Shown in pieces: positions 51,801-59,859 of a stretch of 64,000 bases of DNA; the first letter of the stretch is position 1, and the number at the start of each line of letters is the position of its first letter. Under the pieces are notes generated by a model, which made no database searches, was not told where the DNA came from, and worked only from the letters and a program-made list of their open reading frames with translations. The translations under genes were made by a program, and so were the position numbers. This DNA comes from Deltaproteobacteria bacterium (lineage in GTDB: Bacteria; Desulfobacterota; Desulfobacteria; Desulfobacterales; Desulfatirhabdiaceae): positions 18,292-82,291 of the forward strand of contig JACRBZ010000011.1 of the NCBI GenBank assembly GCA_016219185.1. Reading direction: 5' to 3'.

Positions 51801-52799
51801 CGCGTCAATGCCGACATGCAACGCGCCCCCATCGACGAGAAAACTTTTGATTTCCAGCTTTCTGGACGCAAGATCGAAATGAGCGGCGTCGATGTCAAAC
51901 CTGTTCAACTCGAAAAAAGGCGTCTCTGCGCCTGTCAGCTTGAGCGCCACACCGGACAGGTCCGCGCGAAAGTTCTCAAGTGTCAGGTGCAAAGGGGTCT
52001 TTGCGGCACTCAATAGGTAATCGGTGCTGATACCAAGCCTCCCCTCGGGTTCCTCCAGATTAACCAAGTTTTGCAGGAATTTCCAAAGGGAAGCCGCTCG
52101 AATACCGCTGCAGACGATTTTGCCGCTTGAGTGAAACGGCATCAGCGAGAGTTGGCCCTGCCAGGCGATCGTTTCACCATCGCGTGTCCCTGCTTCCAGA
52201 CTGTAGGTGCCGTCTTTCTCAACCAACGTGGTCAGCGTCCTCAGTTCCAGGTCAAGGTCCTGAAAGTTCAAGGTCGCCGGCGTGACCTGCCGTTTGTCCG
52301 TTACGGTCACCTCACCTCCCGTTATGGACACTGTACCGAGGATGAACCCGAGGGGTCTGGATTGAGAAGTTTTGGGCTTTTCTTCGGCGGGTTTGGGGGC
52401 AAGGGCGGCGAAATTGAGCGACCCATCGGGCTCAACGACCAAATTCACGGATGGCTTCTCCAGACGAATATCCTTAAAATTGATCGCCCAATGAAAAAAG
52501 CCGGTCATCTCACAATCGAGATAGAGTTTTGCGAAACGAACGAGCGGCGCGCCATCCGGCCCACTGAGACTGAAATCGTTGACCTCGAATTGAAGCAGGA
52601 ACGGATTGAGTCGAACTTTGCCCATGCCGGCCTGGCATTTGAGCTGATCCTGCGTGTACTTCGGTACGTACCAGCGGATCACGTGCGGCGCCAGAATGAA
52701 ACCCGAAAGGGTGAACAGAAGCAGTGCTCCCACAGAAATAAGAAAAAACTTACTTGTCAGAAAACGCCGTATCCCGGATCTCATATCATTCACCTTCAT
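48810..52799 (-). CDS. giant AsmA/DUF748-family envelope protein
   Basis: 1329 residues anchored by one N-terminal helix (FFLISVGALLLFTLSGFILA, about 18-37), the rest periplasmic. Repeating AsmA-like beta units can be followed by recurring phrases (EIKDMACDLEDLSR, DVKDMALGLEDLSR; KVNWEQILARKG, KINWEQLFAGKI), showing an internal duplication of about 170 residues between 370 and 710. The DUF748 block near 860-1130 includes SFPFSIGKVKIEDGNMVFAD and LDLKYQIQTNKLVGDN. AsmA-type proteins bridge inner and outer membrane and move phospholipids. Last 200 residues are charged. Transcribed alone. A start at 52784 is also possible. Confidence 0.85.
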   Translation of the reverse strand: MKVNDMRSGIRRFLTSKFFLISVGALLLFTLSGFILAPHVIRWYVPKYTQDQLKCQAGMGKVRLNPFLLQFEVNDFSLSGPDGAPLVRFAKLYLDCEMTGFFHWAINFKDIRLEKPSVNLVVEPDGSLNFAALAPKPAEEKPKTSQSRPLGFILGTVSITGGEVTVTDKRQVTPATLNFQDLDLELRTLTTLVEKDGTYSLEAGTRDGETIAWQGQLSLMPFHSSGKIVCSGIRAASLWKFLQNLVNLEEPEGRLGISTDYLLSAAKTPLHLTLENFRADLSGVALKLTGAETPFFELNRFDIDAAHFDLASRKLEIKSFLVDGGALHVGIDAAGQSNLEKVMSSKLTAEGKETGPAVTEAGVQPAPSEGPPWTVSLEAFEIKDMACDLEDLSRTLPMAAGISNISIRSQATLEAGVQTQVVVKDIVTEFKGVHFGIKAAPRPLFAAHRLFLEGGELNLGAHTFNVARIGLSQGHMDIGVDPQGKVNWEQILARKGKAEARKEPPAVSHPDPAGEAPWTVNIGAIDVKDMALGLEDLSRLSPVAGGIAGISIGLKANIAAGPKLQVAIKEIATELKGLHLGVKGAPKALFEAQRFVLEGGEVDLGAKALTIARINLSDGHIDVGRNRDGKINWEQLFAGKIAAPEQAGQKPDSSQPSAWKFLLKRFELDNFRSEVMDRTVLAEKPLNQLRDLNVRLSEVDGKSPMNFEVGFGLEQGGKVALRGKVDPVSPSVEANVNLTGVDLTTLQPYLDPFITLTLNSAAISTDGVFRYGQPGGGSKLSYEGSFGVEKLSLNQPGSKETYLGWGAMKIPKIKLAIEPNRLQIDEIRLSRPVGEVIIAEDRTLNLTKIVKEQSGAGGAETPPKPKLKDATSKSSPRSTAQPAGSGDSFPFSIGKVKIEDGNMVFADLSLKPKFMTRIHALKGTVGRLSSDKKALSEIQLDGSVDQYGTVKISGALDVNDFKQSTDITVTFRNVEMANISPYSGRFAGRRIESGKLSLDLKYQIQTNKLVGDNKIIVDNLVLGEKVDSPDAVNLPLDLAVALLADSNGRIDLGLPVSGELNDPQFSIGPILWKAFMNVITKAVTAPFRALGSFLGGGAEKFDAVEFDPGKAELLPPEKEKLKKVAEALQNRPQLKLAVQGQYSPEIDGLELKQINVSRAVIVRMGVQPNPDAELEPIDFSDSKVKGALEKLFTERFGPKALDELERAVKQGEIKPRATQEETGANKKKRKGLARLWNSMKLYKIVPGAMSPEQSDLLAGEMFARLVESDPNPDEALSQLAGNRARAITAELQNADAVPADRLHIVDVQPLAGEAGVSAKLSLDSVAPGN

Positions 52800-52970
52800 A
52801 TTTGGCGGCCTTTAGATCATCTGATGTAGCATCTGGACATTATTCGTTGGAATGTGTGACAACCGACATTCCTTGACTCCGCCCGCTGAAACACGAATGA
52901 CTGCACAAGTTCGCTTGAGAGCCCGAAACAGTTGCTTAATGAAAAGCACCATCAATTGATGAATTTAATA

Positions 52971-53020
52971 TTTGACAAGTGTTCCTGTATGACATTTCAG
53001 GAACACTTGTCAAATTTTTT
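52971..53020 (+). terminator. 17-bp-stem hairpin with T-run
   Basis: TTTGACAAGTGTTCCTG (52971-52987), ten-base loop, exact complement (52998-53014), then TTTTTT. No plus-strand gene ends before it, so it may be a mobile palindromic element or the end of a small RNA. Part of the right arm, AACACTTGTCAA plus T-run, recurs at 42727-42745. The rest of 52800-53249 is AT-rich with no supported gene and presumably holds promoters for both flanking units. Confidence 0.6.
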
Positions 53021-53249
53021 AATGGAATAGATACAGCAGGAATTGAATTCAGAATACATCCGATGGAGAGATACGAAATGACAGCTTTCTGGCAGAATTA
53101 TGCAAGATGAACAAGCTATTACCATTGGTGATAATTGATGACATATTATAACTATTGTGAATTTGACATATTCATATCAATGTGACAGAAAGATAAATTG
53201 ATTTTGTTATAAAAATCGTTTTTTTACTTCGCAACGGATCCAAACAGCA

Positions 53250-53486
53250 ATGTACAAAGAAATCCCCGACTGGCAGTTTGACGACGAATTTGACGGCGGC
53301 GAGGAGACCTGCGGCAGGGTGATCATCAACCTGCACCTCTACCTCCGATCCCAACCTTCAGGTTACCGTATCCTGGTGATTTCCAGGGATCCGGGGGCGC
53401 CCATGGAACTGCCGGCCTGGTGTCGCATGACCCGCAACACGCTCGTGGACCAAAAGCATCCCTATTATCTCATAACCCTCAAATAA
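53250..53486 (+). CDS. TusA/SirA-like sulfur-relay protein
   Basis: 78 residues. FDGGEETCGRVIINLHLYLR places a Cys at the start of the first helix, where TusA proteins carry their persulfide Cys (LDCPGP in the classic form; here ETCGR). PAWCRMTRNTL near the C-terminus is the family's second conserved segment. First gene of a plus-strand operon with a DsrE-like protein, a TusA-OsmC fusion and a MetE-like enzyme. Presumably carries sulfane sulfur or selenium between partners. In sulfate reducers SirA-like proteins sometimes use Sec here. Confidence 0.75.
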   Translation: MYKEIPDWQFDDEFDGGEETCGRVIINLHLYLRSQPSGYRILVISRDPGAPMELPAWCRMTRNTLVDQKHPYYLITLK

Positions 53487-53507
53487 CCTATTTCGGAGGA
53501 CCACTTC

Positions 53508-53873
53508 ATGGCAAACACATTTTGTGTGACAATTACCCACTGTAAAACCGACGGCGACAAGGCAACACTCGGATTTGTCGTCGCCAATGCCGCTCAGGGC
53601 AGCGAAAAAGAAACAATGGTTTTCCTCAGCTCCGACGGCGTCTGGTGCGCCCACAAGGAAGAAATGACCAAGGTCAATGAAGGCGCGCCTTTTGCATCGC
53701 TCAAGGAACTCATTGAAAAATTCGTCAAGGCCGGAGGAAAGATCTATGTATGTACCCCCTGCATGAAAAAACGCGGCATCACCGAAGATATGCTGATTGA
53801 AGGGGCCACGCCTGCTGGCGGCGCCAGTCTCGTGGAATGGCTGAGCAACGGTTCACCCTGCGTTGCCTACTGA
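53508..53873 (+). CDS. DsrE-family protein
   Basis: 121 residues. Fold pattern of DsrE/TusD with KTDGDKATLGFVVANAA, VFLSSDGVWCAHKEEM and the strand-turn KIYVCTPCMKKRGI, where the Cys of VCTPC is the usual persulfide acceptor. GGAGGA precedes the ATG. It follows the TusA-like gene by 21 bases, consistent with a TusA-DsrE sulfur relay. Cytoplasmic. A 125-bp inverted-repeat element starts two bases after its stop. Confidence 0.82.
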   Translation: MANTFCVTITHCKTDGDKATLGFVVANAAQGSEKETMVFLSSDGVWCAHKEEMTKVNEGAPFASLKELIEKFVKAGGKIYVCTPCMKKRGITEDMLIEGATPAGGASLVEWLSNGSPCVAY

Positions 53874-53874
53874 T

Positions 53875-53999
53875 GACGACTTTGTAAAAAGACCGGATAC
53901 TGCGTTGCGCAGCATCCTTCGTCGTTGCGGCGTACCCAAAAGTACGCCTCTCTCCTCAGGATTTGCGCGCCTTGTCTGCGGCCTTTTTACAAAGCCGTC
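53875..53999. mobile_element. MITE-like element within the sulfur-relay operon
   Basis: Terminal inverted repeats of 21 bases (53875-53895 and 53979-53999, 19 of 21 paired; core CTTTGTAAAAAG/CTTTTTACAAAG) enclose 83 bases without a gene and with an internal near-palindrome (GGATACTGCG...CGCAGCATCC). This is the build of a miniature transposable element. A partial relative (GACTTTATAAAAAGCCCG) occurs at about 62981. Confidence 0.65.
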
Positions 54000-54031
54000 C
54001 GACATTTGACTTTTTATGAGAGCTTCAATTA

Positions 54032-54790
54032 ATGACAGGGCATTTTATGATACCCGACATCACACCCATTAAGCCCGATACCGTTTTTGATGGCGGCGAC
54101 CTGGATTGCGGCTCCGGCCTCATCCTTCTGATCCGCGAACACATGCTGAAGACCCCGGTGGACGGGATTCTTGAAATGCGCAGCAGAGAACCCACGGTTG
54201 CCGATGATCTGCCCCCCTGGTGCCGGATGGTGGGTCATGAATACCTGGGCTTTCTGACGGCAGAGGGTTTCGTTCGATACTTTGTCAGACGCCGGGCTAC
54301 CCGGGAGGCTGAAGCAGAGACCCAGGCTCTTGCCAGGGACAAGCAGGAGGCAAAGTCTTTTGAGTGGCGGGCCAGGGTCCGATCAATCGGGCATCAGCAC
54401 TCCAAGTGTTATGCCAGAAATTTCACATTCGACATCGGCCAGCCTGCCAGTTTCGAGGAAAAGGACAGCTACCCGAGTGCAATCGAATATCTGCTCGGGG
54501 CAGTCGGCGGATCGCTCACCACCGGTTTTGCCAGTGACTGCTCCCGTGCGGGCCTTGATGTCGATGACATCGAGATCTCCATCAGCGCCCGTCTCCACAA
54601 TATCCTGGCCCATCTTGGCGTGGAAGAAGGCGACCCCTCCTTCGAGTCAATCGCGGTGAAATGTTTCGTTTCAACCTTCGCGGATGAGGATACCGTTAAA
54701 ACCATCTGGGCGGGCACGGTCAACCGCTCGCCCCTTGTTGCCACGCTTAAAAAAGGAACGCACATGGATATCAGACTGGCTATCGTCTGA
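54032..54790 (+). CDS. TusA-like/OsmC fusion protein
   Basis: 252 residues. N-terminal 75: a TusA-like domain with DGGDLDCGSGLILLIREHML (Cys26 region) and PPWCRMVGHEYLGF, repeating the standalone protein at 53250. C-terminal from about 115: an OsmC domain with YPSAIEYLLGAVGGSLTTGF and an active Cys in FASDCSRAG. OsmC proteins reduce organic peroxides or handle sulfane sulfur. The fusion links persulfide transfer with thiol chemistry. A start at 54047 (MIPDITPIK) with AGGG upstream is an alternative. Separated from the DsrE gene by the MITE-like element. Confidence 0.8.
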   Translation: MTGHFMIPDITPIKPDTVFDGGDLDCGSGLILLIREHMLKTPVDGILEMRSREPTVADDLPPWCRMVGHEYLGFLTAEGFVRYFVRRRATREAEAETQALARDKQEAKSFEWRARVRSIGHQHSKCYARNFTFDIGQPASFEEKDSYPSAIEYLLGAVGGSLTTGFASDCSRAGLDVDDIEISISARLHNILAHLGVEEGDPSFESIAVKCFVSTFADEDTVKTIWAGTVNRSPLVATLKKGTHMDIRLAIV

Positions 54791-54804
54791 CTCCGGCAAA
54801 CATC

Positions 54805-55971
54805 ATGACGAACACAAAAACGTTTACGACCACCCAGGTCGGCTCCTGGCCCCGCTCCAGGGAAATGCTTAAAGCCCTGCGCAGTTTTCAGAAGAAGACC
54901 CTTTCCCGCAGGGATTTCGACAATATCGCCGATGACGAGATCCGTAGAACCGTGCACCTGCAGGAAAAGGCCGGTCTCGATATCATCGTCGATGGTGAAC
55001 ACCGCCGGGAGAGCTTCTACGCCTTTATCGCGGACAAGGTCGCCGGCACCCGGCTCATGTCACTGGCCGATATGCTCGACTATGTCGAAGACAAGGCCGA
55101 ATTTGAAGAAATGCTGCGAACCATGGACATGCCGGCCTCGGCCGTGAAAAATCCCACCTGCATCGGCAGGCTTTCGCGCCGGGAACCCCTTGCGGTTAAC
55201 GACCTGAAATTTCTCCGCACCCTATCAAAGAAACCGGTCAAAATCACCCTGCCCGGCCCGTATCTGCTTACCCGTTCCATGTGGGTCGGGGCGCTGACAG
55301 GGAAAGTTTATCGCAATCACAAGAAACTGGCCGATGATATCGTCAAAATCCTGCGGGAAGAGCTGATCGATCTGCGTGACGCAGGCTGCGACTTTGTCCA
55401 GTTCGACGAGCCAGTCCTGACCGAAATCGTCATGTCGGAGAACTGCCAGCGGCGAACCTTCATGTGAGCTACCCTGGCAACCCGCCGTGACGCGGGAAAG
55501 GAACTGAAATTTGCGGCGGAGCTGATCAACCGGATCACTGCCGGCATCGAGGGCGTCCGGATCGGGGTTCATATCTGTCGGGGCAACTGGAGTAAACAGG
55601 AGGAGGTGCTCCTGCAAGGGGATTACGCCAAACTCATCCCCGCCTTAAAACCCATGAAGATCGACCAGTTTGTCCTGGAATATGCCACCCCAAGGGCCGG
55701 CGATATTGAAGTGGTGGGATCGGTTCTTTCGGACCGGGAACTGGGACTTGGGGTGGTAAATCCCAGGACGGACAGTGTCGAGACTCCGGAGGAAATCGTG
55801 CAAAAGGCCACAAGAGCGCTTGATTTTTACAGACCGGATCAGCTTTTTCTCAATACCGACTGCGGGTTCGGCTGTTTTGCCAGCCGCTCCGTCAACGTCG
55901 AGGATGTTGCTTTTAAAAAACTTTGCAGCATTGTTGCCGCAGCCGAGATATTACGCAAACGATTTGGATGA
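54805..55971 (+). CDS. MetE-like methyltransferase with in-frame UGA (candidate selenoprotein)
   Basis: One frame of 389 codons, interrupted only by TGA at codon 221 (55465-55467). Before it: QVGSWPRS near the start and VQFDEPVLTE near 205 of the MetE/methionine synthase II family. After it: the zinc ligands in GVHICRGNW (His-x-Cys) and LNTDCGFGCF, then ASRSVN. The UGA follows RTFM, where I recall Cys (RTFMCAAL) in relatives. A hairpin 20 bases downstream fits a bacterial SECIS. Stopping at the UGA would remove the entire zinc site, yet the downstream frame is undamaged. I therefore call one gene with Sec221; a nonsense mutation is the alternative. It follows TusA, DsrE and OsmC-type genes, so thiol methyl transfer is likely. 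Confidence 0.72.
55468..55501 (+). promoter_or_regulatory. SECIS-like hairpin after the in-frame UGA
   Basis: CCCGC (55481-55485), six-base loop CGUGAC, GCGGG (55492-55496), with a lower helix CCU (55473-55475)/AGG (55499-55501). The loop G lies 20 nucleotides after the UGA and is followed by U, as in bacterial SECIS elements recognised by SelB, which tolerate 16-37 nucleotides. Confidence 0.55.
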
Positions 55972-56050
55972 GAAGGTTACCGCCTTCTCATTCTGGATAA
56001 ATGTGTTAAGGACTGTTTAAAGAGACGGTCATTCCTTTCATTCCGAACGG

Positions 56051-56185
56051 ATGGAACTCGTGCGAAAAGATTTTCCGATCGCCCAGGTCGGAGACAAGAC
56101 CATCGACTGGCTCGATCCGGCCGCCTTCAAATACAAAATCACCAATAAAGAAAAAAGACGCCCCGCGTTTCAACCAGTTGGCTGA
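56051..56185 (+). other. short unidentified frame (44 codons)
   Basis: MELVRKDFPIAQVGDKTIDW... followed by LDPAAFKYKITNKEKRRP looks compositionally like real protein but stops at 56183 with no family resemblance. It could be the remnant of a gene belonging to the operon upstream. The remainder of 55972-56519 holds no other supported gene. Confidence 0.3.
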
Positions 56186-56519
56186 TGCCTACACGAATCC
56201 AATCATCACGAAATCGCTTGATCTTCCCTGCCTGTCTCTGGTGATCCTAAAAGTATCGACTGCCCTGCTCTTTTCCTGCCGCTGAAAAGCCACACTGACA
56301 GCTTGAGAACAAGACACAATCCGAATCTGATGATCCGTGATGGGCCAACCGCCATGCCGGATGATCGGTTCATGTCTCCTCATTTTTGTTGCGGATGTAT
56401 TAATCGAAAGGTAGAAGGAAGGTAAAAGGATTAAACCCGATGGACACCGCTGCCGCGGAAATCAATTAAATCAGTCGGCAACATGCCGCCAATGCAAGGG
56501 AGTCATCGAAATAAAGCGC

Positions 56520-58724
56520 ATGAAAATCTTTTTTATGGAATGCTTAATGTCGTTTACCGATGGTTTTTGCAGTCAGGGCTGCAATGAAGAGTTGAGACGC
56601 CGGATTACACTGCTGATCTGTCTCGCGGGAATCGGAATTGTCTTTCTGTTGATATTCGGTACCGCCGCGATCCTTGAAAACAATATCCCCGTGTTCGCCT
56701 GCGACATATTATCGGCCGCCTTGCTGTTTTTTAACCTTGTCGATGCCAGAAAGCGCAAGCAATATGAATTCAATAAATATTTCGGCATCTCCGTTGTATC
56801 GCTCTTATATGTGTTTCTTTATATCACCGATGGAATCGACAATACCGCATTTGTCTGGTATTTTACCTTTCCGCTGATTGCTTCTTATCTTCTCGGCTCA
56901 ATCCGGGGCTGCGTTGCAACGACGCTGATGTCGATTCCAATTTTGACGACGCTGTTAACAAAGCTCAAGCATCCCATGGCTGCCAATTACAACATCACTT
57001 TCGAAACACGATTTCTTGCCGCATATCTTCTTGTGGGTATTTTTTCTTATCTTTTTGAAAAAACAAGAGAAATAAACCGTGAAGAGCTGAATTCCCTCAA
57101 TCAGCGCCTTGAAATAACCATCCGGGATCGCACCTCTGAATTGATCCGAACCAATGAACATCTTGTCCGGGAGATTGAAGAGAGAAAAGGCGCGCTTGAA
57201 GCCATGCATTTATCTCAGGAAAGCCTTGTGACGGTATTGGACAGCGTCGATGCCACGATCTATGTGGCAGATATGGAATCTTATGAAATTTTATTTATGA
57301 ACAAATACATGAAGGAGACTTTCGGCAAGGATATGACCGGCGAACTTTGCTGGAGTTCTTTTCGGAACGATTCGGGTCCGTGCCGGAACTGCACAAACGA
57401 CCAACTGATCGACAGCCGGAAAATGCCGACAGGTGTGTGCACCTGGCAGGGACGGAATCCGGTTAACGGAAAATGGTATGTCAACCATGACCGGGCGATC
57501 CGATGGATTGACGGGCGTTTGGTCAAGATTCAAATCGCGATTGATATGACGGAATTCAAGAAGATGGAGGAAAAGCTTTCTCAATCGCAAAAACTGGAAT
57601 CCCTTGGCATGCTGGCCGGAGGGGTCGCCCATGATTTGAACAATATGCTTTCCGGTATTGTCAGCTATCCTGAATTATTGCTTCTGGATTTGCCCGATGA
57701 CTGCCGCTTGCGCAAACCGCTTGAAACAATACAAAAATCGGGTATTAAAGCCACTGCAATCGTTCAAGACCTGCTGTCAATAGCCCGCAGGGGGGTGCTG
57801 AACCCTGAAATCGTTGATTTACGGCAAATTCTCAAGGATTATTTGTCCAGCCCCGAGCATGATAAGCTGATGTCGTATCATCCCCATGTCAATCTCCGGA
57901 GGGAGATCGATGACGATCTGCTGAACATCGAAGGATCCCCGATCCACCTGTTCAAAGCACTGATGAATATGATCTCAAATGCCGCGGAAGCCATGCCGAA
58001 TGGCGGAGTGATCACAATTACCCTGAAGAACGAATTTGTATCCAGGGCAGTTCCCGGTTTCAAGCAAACCGAAGAAGGAGAGTATACGGTGCTATCCATC
58101 AAGGATACGGGCCTCGGGATGTCTGCGGCGGATATCGAGCACGTTTTTGAGCCTTTCTATACGAAAAAAGTCATGGGCCGGAGCGGAACGGGCCTGGGCA
58201 TGCCGGTGGTTTGGGGAGTCGTCAAAGACCATAATGGCCAGATCGATATCGACAGCACGATTGGAAAAGGGACCCGGATCAAAATTCGTTTTCCCTCGAC
58301 GCGGGCATCATCACGGAAGATTGCGACTGAAACAAGCATGGCGGATTTAAAGGGCATGGGAGAGACGGTCCTTCTGGTCGATGATGTTTCCGAGCAGCGC
58401 GAAATCGCATCGGGTATTCTCAACAGGCTCGGATATAACGTGTCAGCGGTTGCCAGCGGTGAGCAGGCTGTCGCGTTTATTAAATCCAATCCCGTTGATC
58501 TGCTGATTCTGGATATGATTATGACCCCGGGCATTGACGGATTGGAAACGTACCGGCAATGCCAGAAAATACGCCCGGATCAAAAAGCGATCATCGCCAG
58601 TGGTTATTCCGAATCGGAAAAAGTCAAACACGCACAGAGTCTGGGGGCGGGTGCATTTCTGCGCAAACCCTATACGATCAGGAAAATGGGAGAAGCCGTG
58701 TTGAATGAACTTCGATCGGATTGA
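56520..58724 (+). CDS. hybrid sensor histidine kinase
   Basis: 734 residues. Six or so membrane helices in 25-185, then a coiled coil (185-235), a PAS domain about 240-355 containing a Cys-rich insert (SGPCRNCTNDQ), a HisKA dimerisation segment with GMLAGGVAHDLNNML (His near 380), an HATPase domain with N and G boxes (MISNAAEAMPNG; DTGLGMS; GTGLGMPVV) and a C-terminal receiver with the phospho-Asp in LLILDMIMTP near 668. The N-terminal signal is unknown, though the PAS Cys pair could bind haem or a metal. No response regulator with an output domain is adjacent. A start at 56535 is possible. Confidence 0.85.
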   Translation: MKIFFMECLMSFTDGFCSQGCNEELRRRITLLICLAGIGIVFLLIFGTAAILENNIPVFACDILSAALLFFNLVDARKRKQYEFNKYFGISVVSLLYVFLYITDGIDNTAFVWYFTFPLIASYLLGSIRGCVATTLMSIPILTTLLTKLKHPMAANYNITFETRFLAAYLLVGIFSYLFEKTREINREELNSLNQRLEITIRDRTSELIRTNEHLVREIEERKGALEAMHLSQESLVTVLDSVDATIYVADMESYEILFMNKYMKETFGKDMTGELCWSSFRNDSGPCRNCTNDQLIDSRKMPTGVCTWQGRNPVNGKWYVNHDRAIRWIDGRLVKIQIAIDMTEFKKMEEKLSQSQKLESLGMLAGGVAHDLNNMLSGIVSYPELLLLDLPDDCRLRKPLETIQKSGIKATAIVQDLLSIARRGVLNPEIVDLRQILKDYLSSPEHDKLMSYHPHVNLRREIDDDLLNIEGSPIHLFKALMNMISNAAEAMPNGGVITITLKNEFVSRAVPGFKQTEEGEYTVLSIKDTGLGMSAADIEHVFEPFYTKKVMGRSGTGLGMPVVWGVVKDHNGQIDIDSTIGKGTRIKIRFPSTRASSRKIATETSMADLKGMGETVLLVDDVSEQREIASGILNRLGYNVSAVASGEQAVAFIKSNPVDLLILDMIMTPGIDGLETYRQCQKIRPDQKAIIASGYSESEKVKHAQSLGAGAFLRKPYTIRKMGEAVLNELRSD

Positions 58725-58817
58725 TGAGGCCAGCCCGATCTGAAATGAAAATGCAGAAAAGCGAACTCTGGCTTTAAATAATTGGATTTCTGATTTAGCG
58801 GGGTCTTACGTGAAATG

Positions 58818-58853
58818 TCAACCGGCTGCCCTGTTAAAAGTGCAGCCGGTTGA
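58818..58853. terminator. bidirectional terminator between kinase and etfA
   Basis: TCAACCGGCTGC (58818-58829), twelve-base loop, GCAGCCGGTTGA (58842-58853): a perfect twelve-bp stem between convergent genes, followed by short T-rich sequence on either side. Confidence 0.7.
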
Positions 58854-58887
58854 TTTACGATAATGCGGGATTTAAGTCTAATGCAGA

Positions 58888-59859
58888 CTATTTCATCTCT
58901 TTGATTTTTTCGGTCAGCTCGGGCACGAACTCGAGAAGATCGGTGACGATACCGATGTCGGCAACCTGGAAAATCGGGGCCTTGGGATTTTTGTTGATCG
59001 CAACCATGAAGGGGTTGCCCTTGATGCCGCCCAGATGCTGGAAAGATCCGCTGATCCCCAGCGCAAGATAAACCTTGGGCTTGACGGTCTTGCCGGAGGT
59101 TCCCACCTGCCGGGCTTTTTCCAGCCACTTGGCATCCACGATCGGCCTGGAGCAGGATACCACGGCACCGATGGCATCGGCCAGTTCCTGGGCAATCCCG
59201 ATATTCTCCTGATCCTCGATGCCGCGGCCAACGGAAACCAGCACATCGGATTTGGTGATATCCACATCTCCCACTTCGGCAACGACCACTTCCAGAAACC
59301 GGCGCTTGGCCTTGCAGTCACCGGCCTGGCCGGATTTGTCCACAACGGACCCGGAAGCCTTGCTGTCATCGGATAGAAAGCAGCCGGAACGCACGTTCAG
59401 CACGGCTCCCGCGGAAATGTCGCACAGCATGTGGGTACTGACCTGACCGCCGAATTCCTGGCGGATTGCCTTTAAGCTGGCACCGTCAACACCTTCGATG
59501 CCAACGACATCCGGAACAAATGCGGCATTCAGTTTGATGGACAGCCCCGGGGAGAGATCCATGCCGAAAGTATCGTGAGAAACCAGCGTGATGGCGCCGG
59601 CCGGCAGGATGTTGACCAGGACCCCGCGCATGATTTCCGCATTGGGATAGGCCAGAGCCGGATTGGCGACTTTCCATACCTCGGGATAGACCCCGGCCAT
59701 TGCCGTGCAGACTGCGTCCAGCTCAGCGCCCGCGCCGCAGACGATTGCGGTGACGGCGGCTGCAGGATCGATTTTTTTGGCCGCCACGATCAGCTCGAAG
59801 GCCGAATCATCGGCAACACCATTTTTATGGGAGACATAGGCAAAAATCTGTTGCGTCAT
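58888..59859 (-). CDS. etfA: electron transfer flavoprotein, alpha subunit
   Basis: 323 residues. The C-terminal FAD domain shows DVLVSVGRGIEDQENIGIAQ, GAVVSCSRPIVDAKWLEKAR, QVGTSGKTVKPKVYLALGIS and AINKNPKAPIFQVADIGIVTDL, all ETF-alpha motifs; the last is the adenine-binding loop. With EtfB it accepts electrons from acyl-CoA dehydrogenases. Start overlaps the etfB stop by one base (TAATG). It lies downstream of the ETF:menaquinone oxidoreductase, so this is a non-bifurcating, quinone-linked ETF. Confidence 0.95.
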   Translation of the reverse strand: MTQQIFAYVSHKNGVADDSAFELIVAAKKIDPAAAVTAIVCGAGAELDAVCTAMAGVYPEVWKVANPALAYPNAEIMRGVLVNILPAGAITLVSHDTFGMDLSPGLSIKLNAAFVPDVVGIEGVDGASLKAIRQEFGGQVSTHMLCDISAGAVLNVRSGCFLSDDSKASGSVVDKSGQAGDCKAKRRFLEVVVAEVGDVDITKSDVLVSVGRGIEDQENIGIAQELADAIGAVVSCSRPIVDAKWLEKARQVGTSGKTVKPKVYLALGISGSFQHLGGIKGNPFMVAINKNPKAPIFQVADIGIVTDLLEFVPELTEKIKEMK

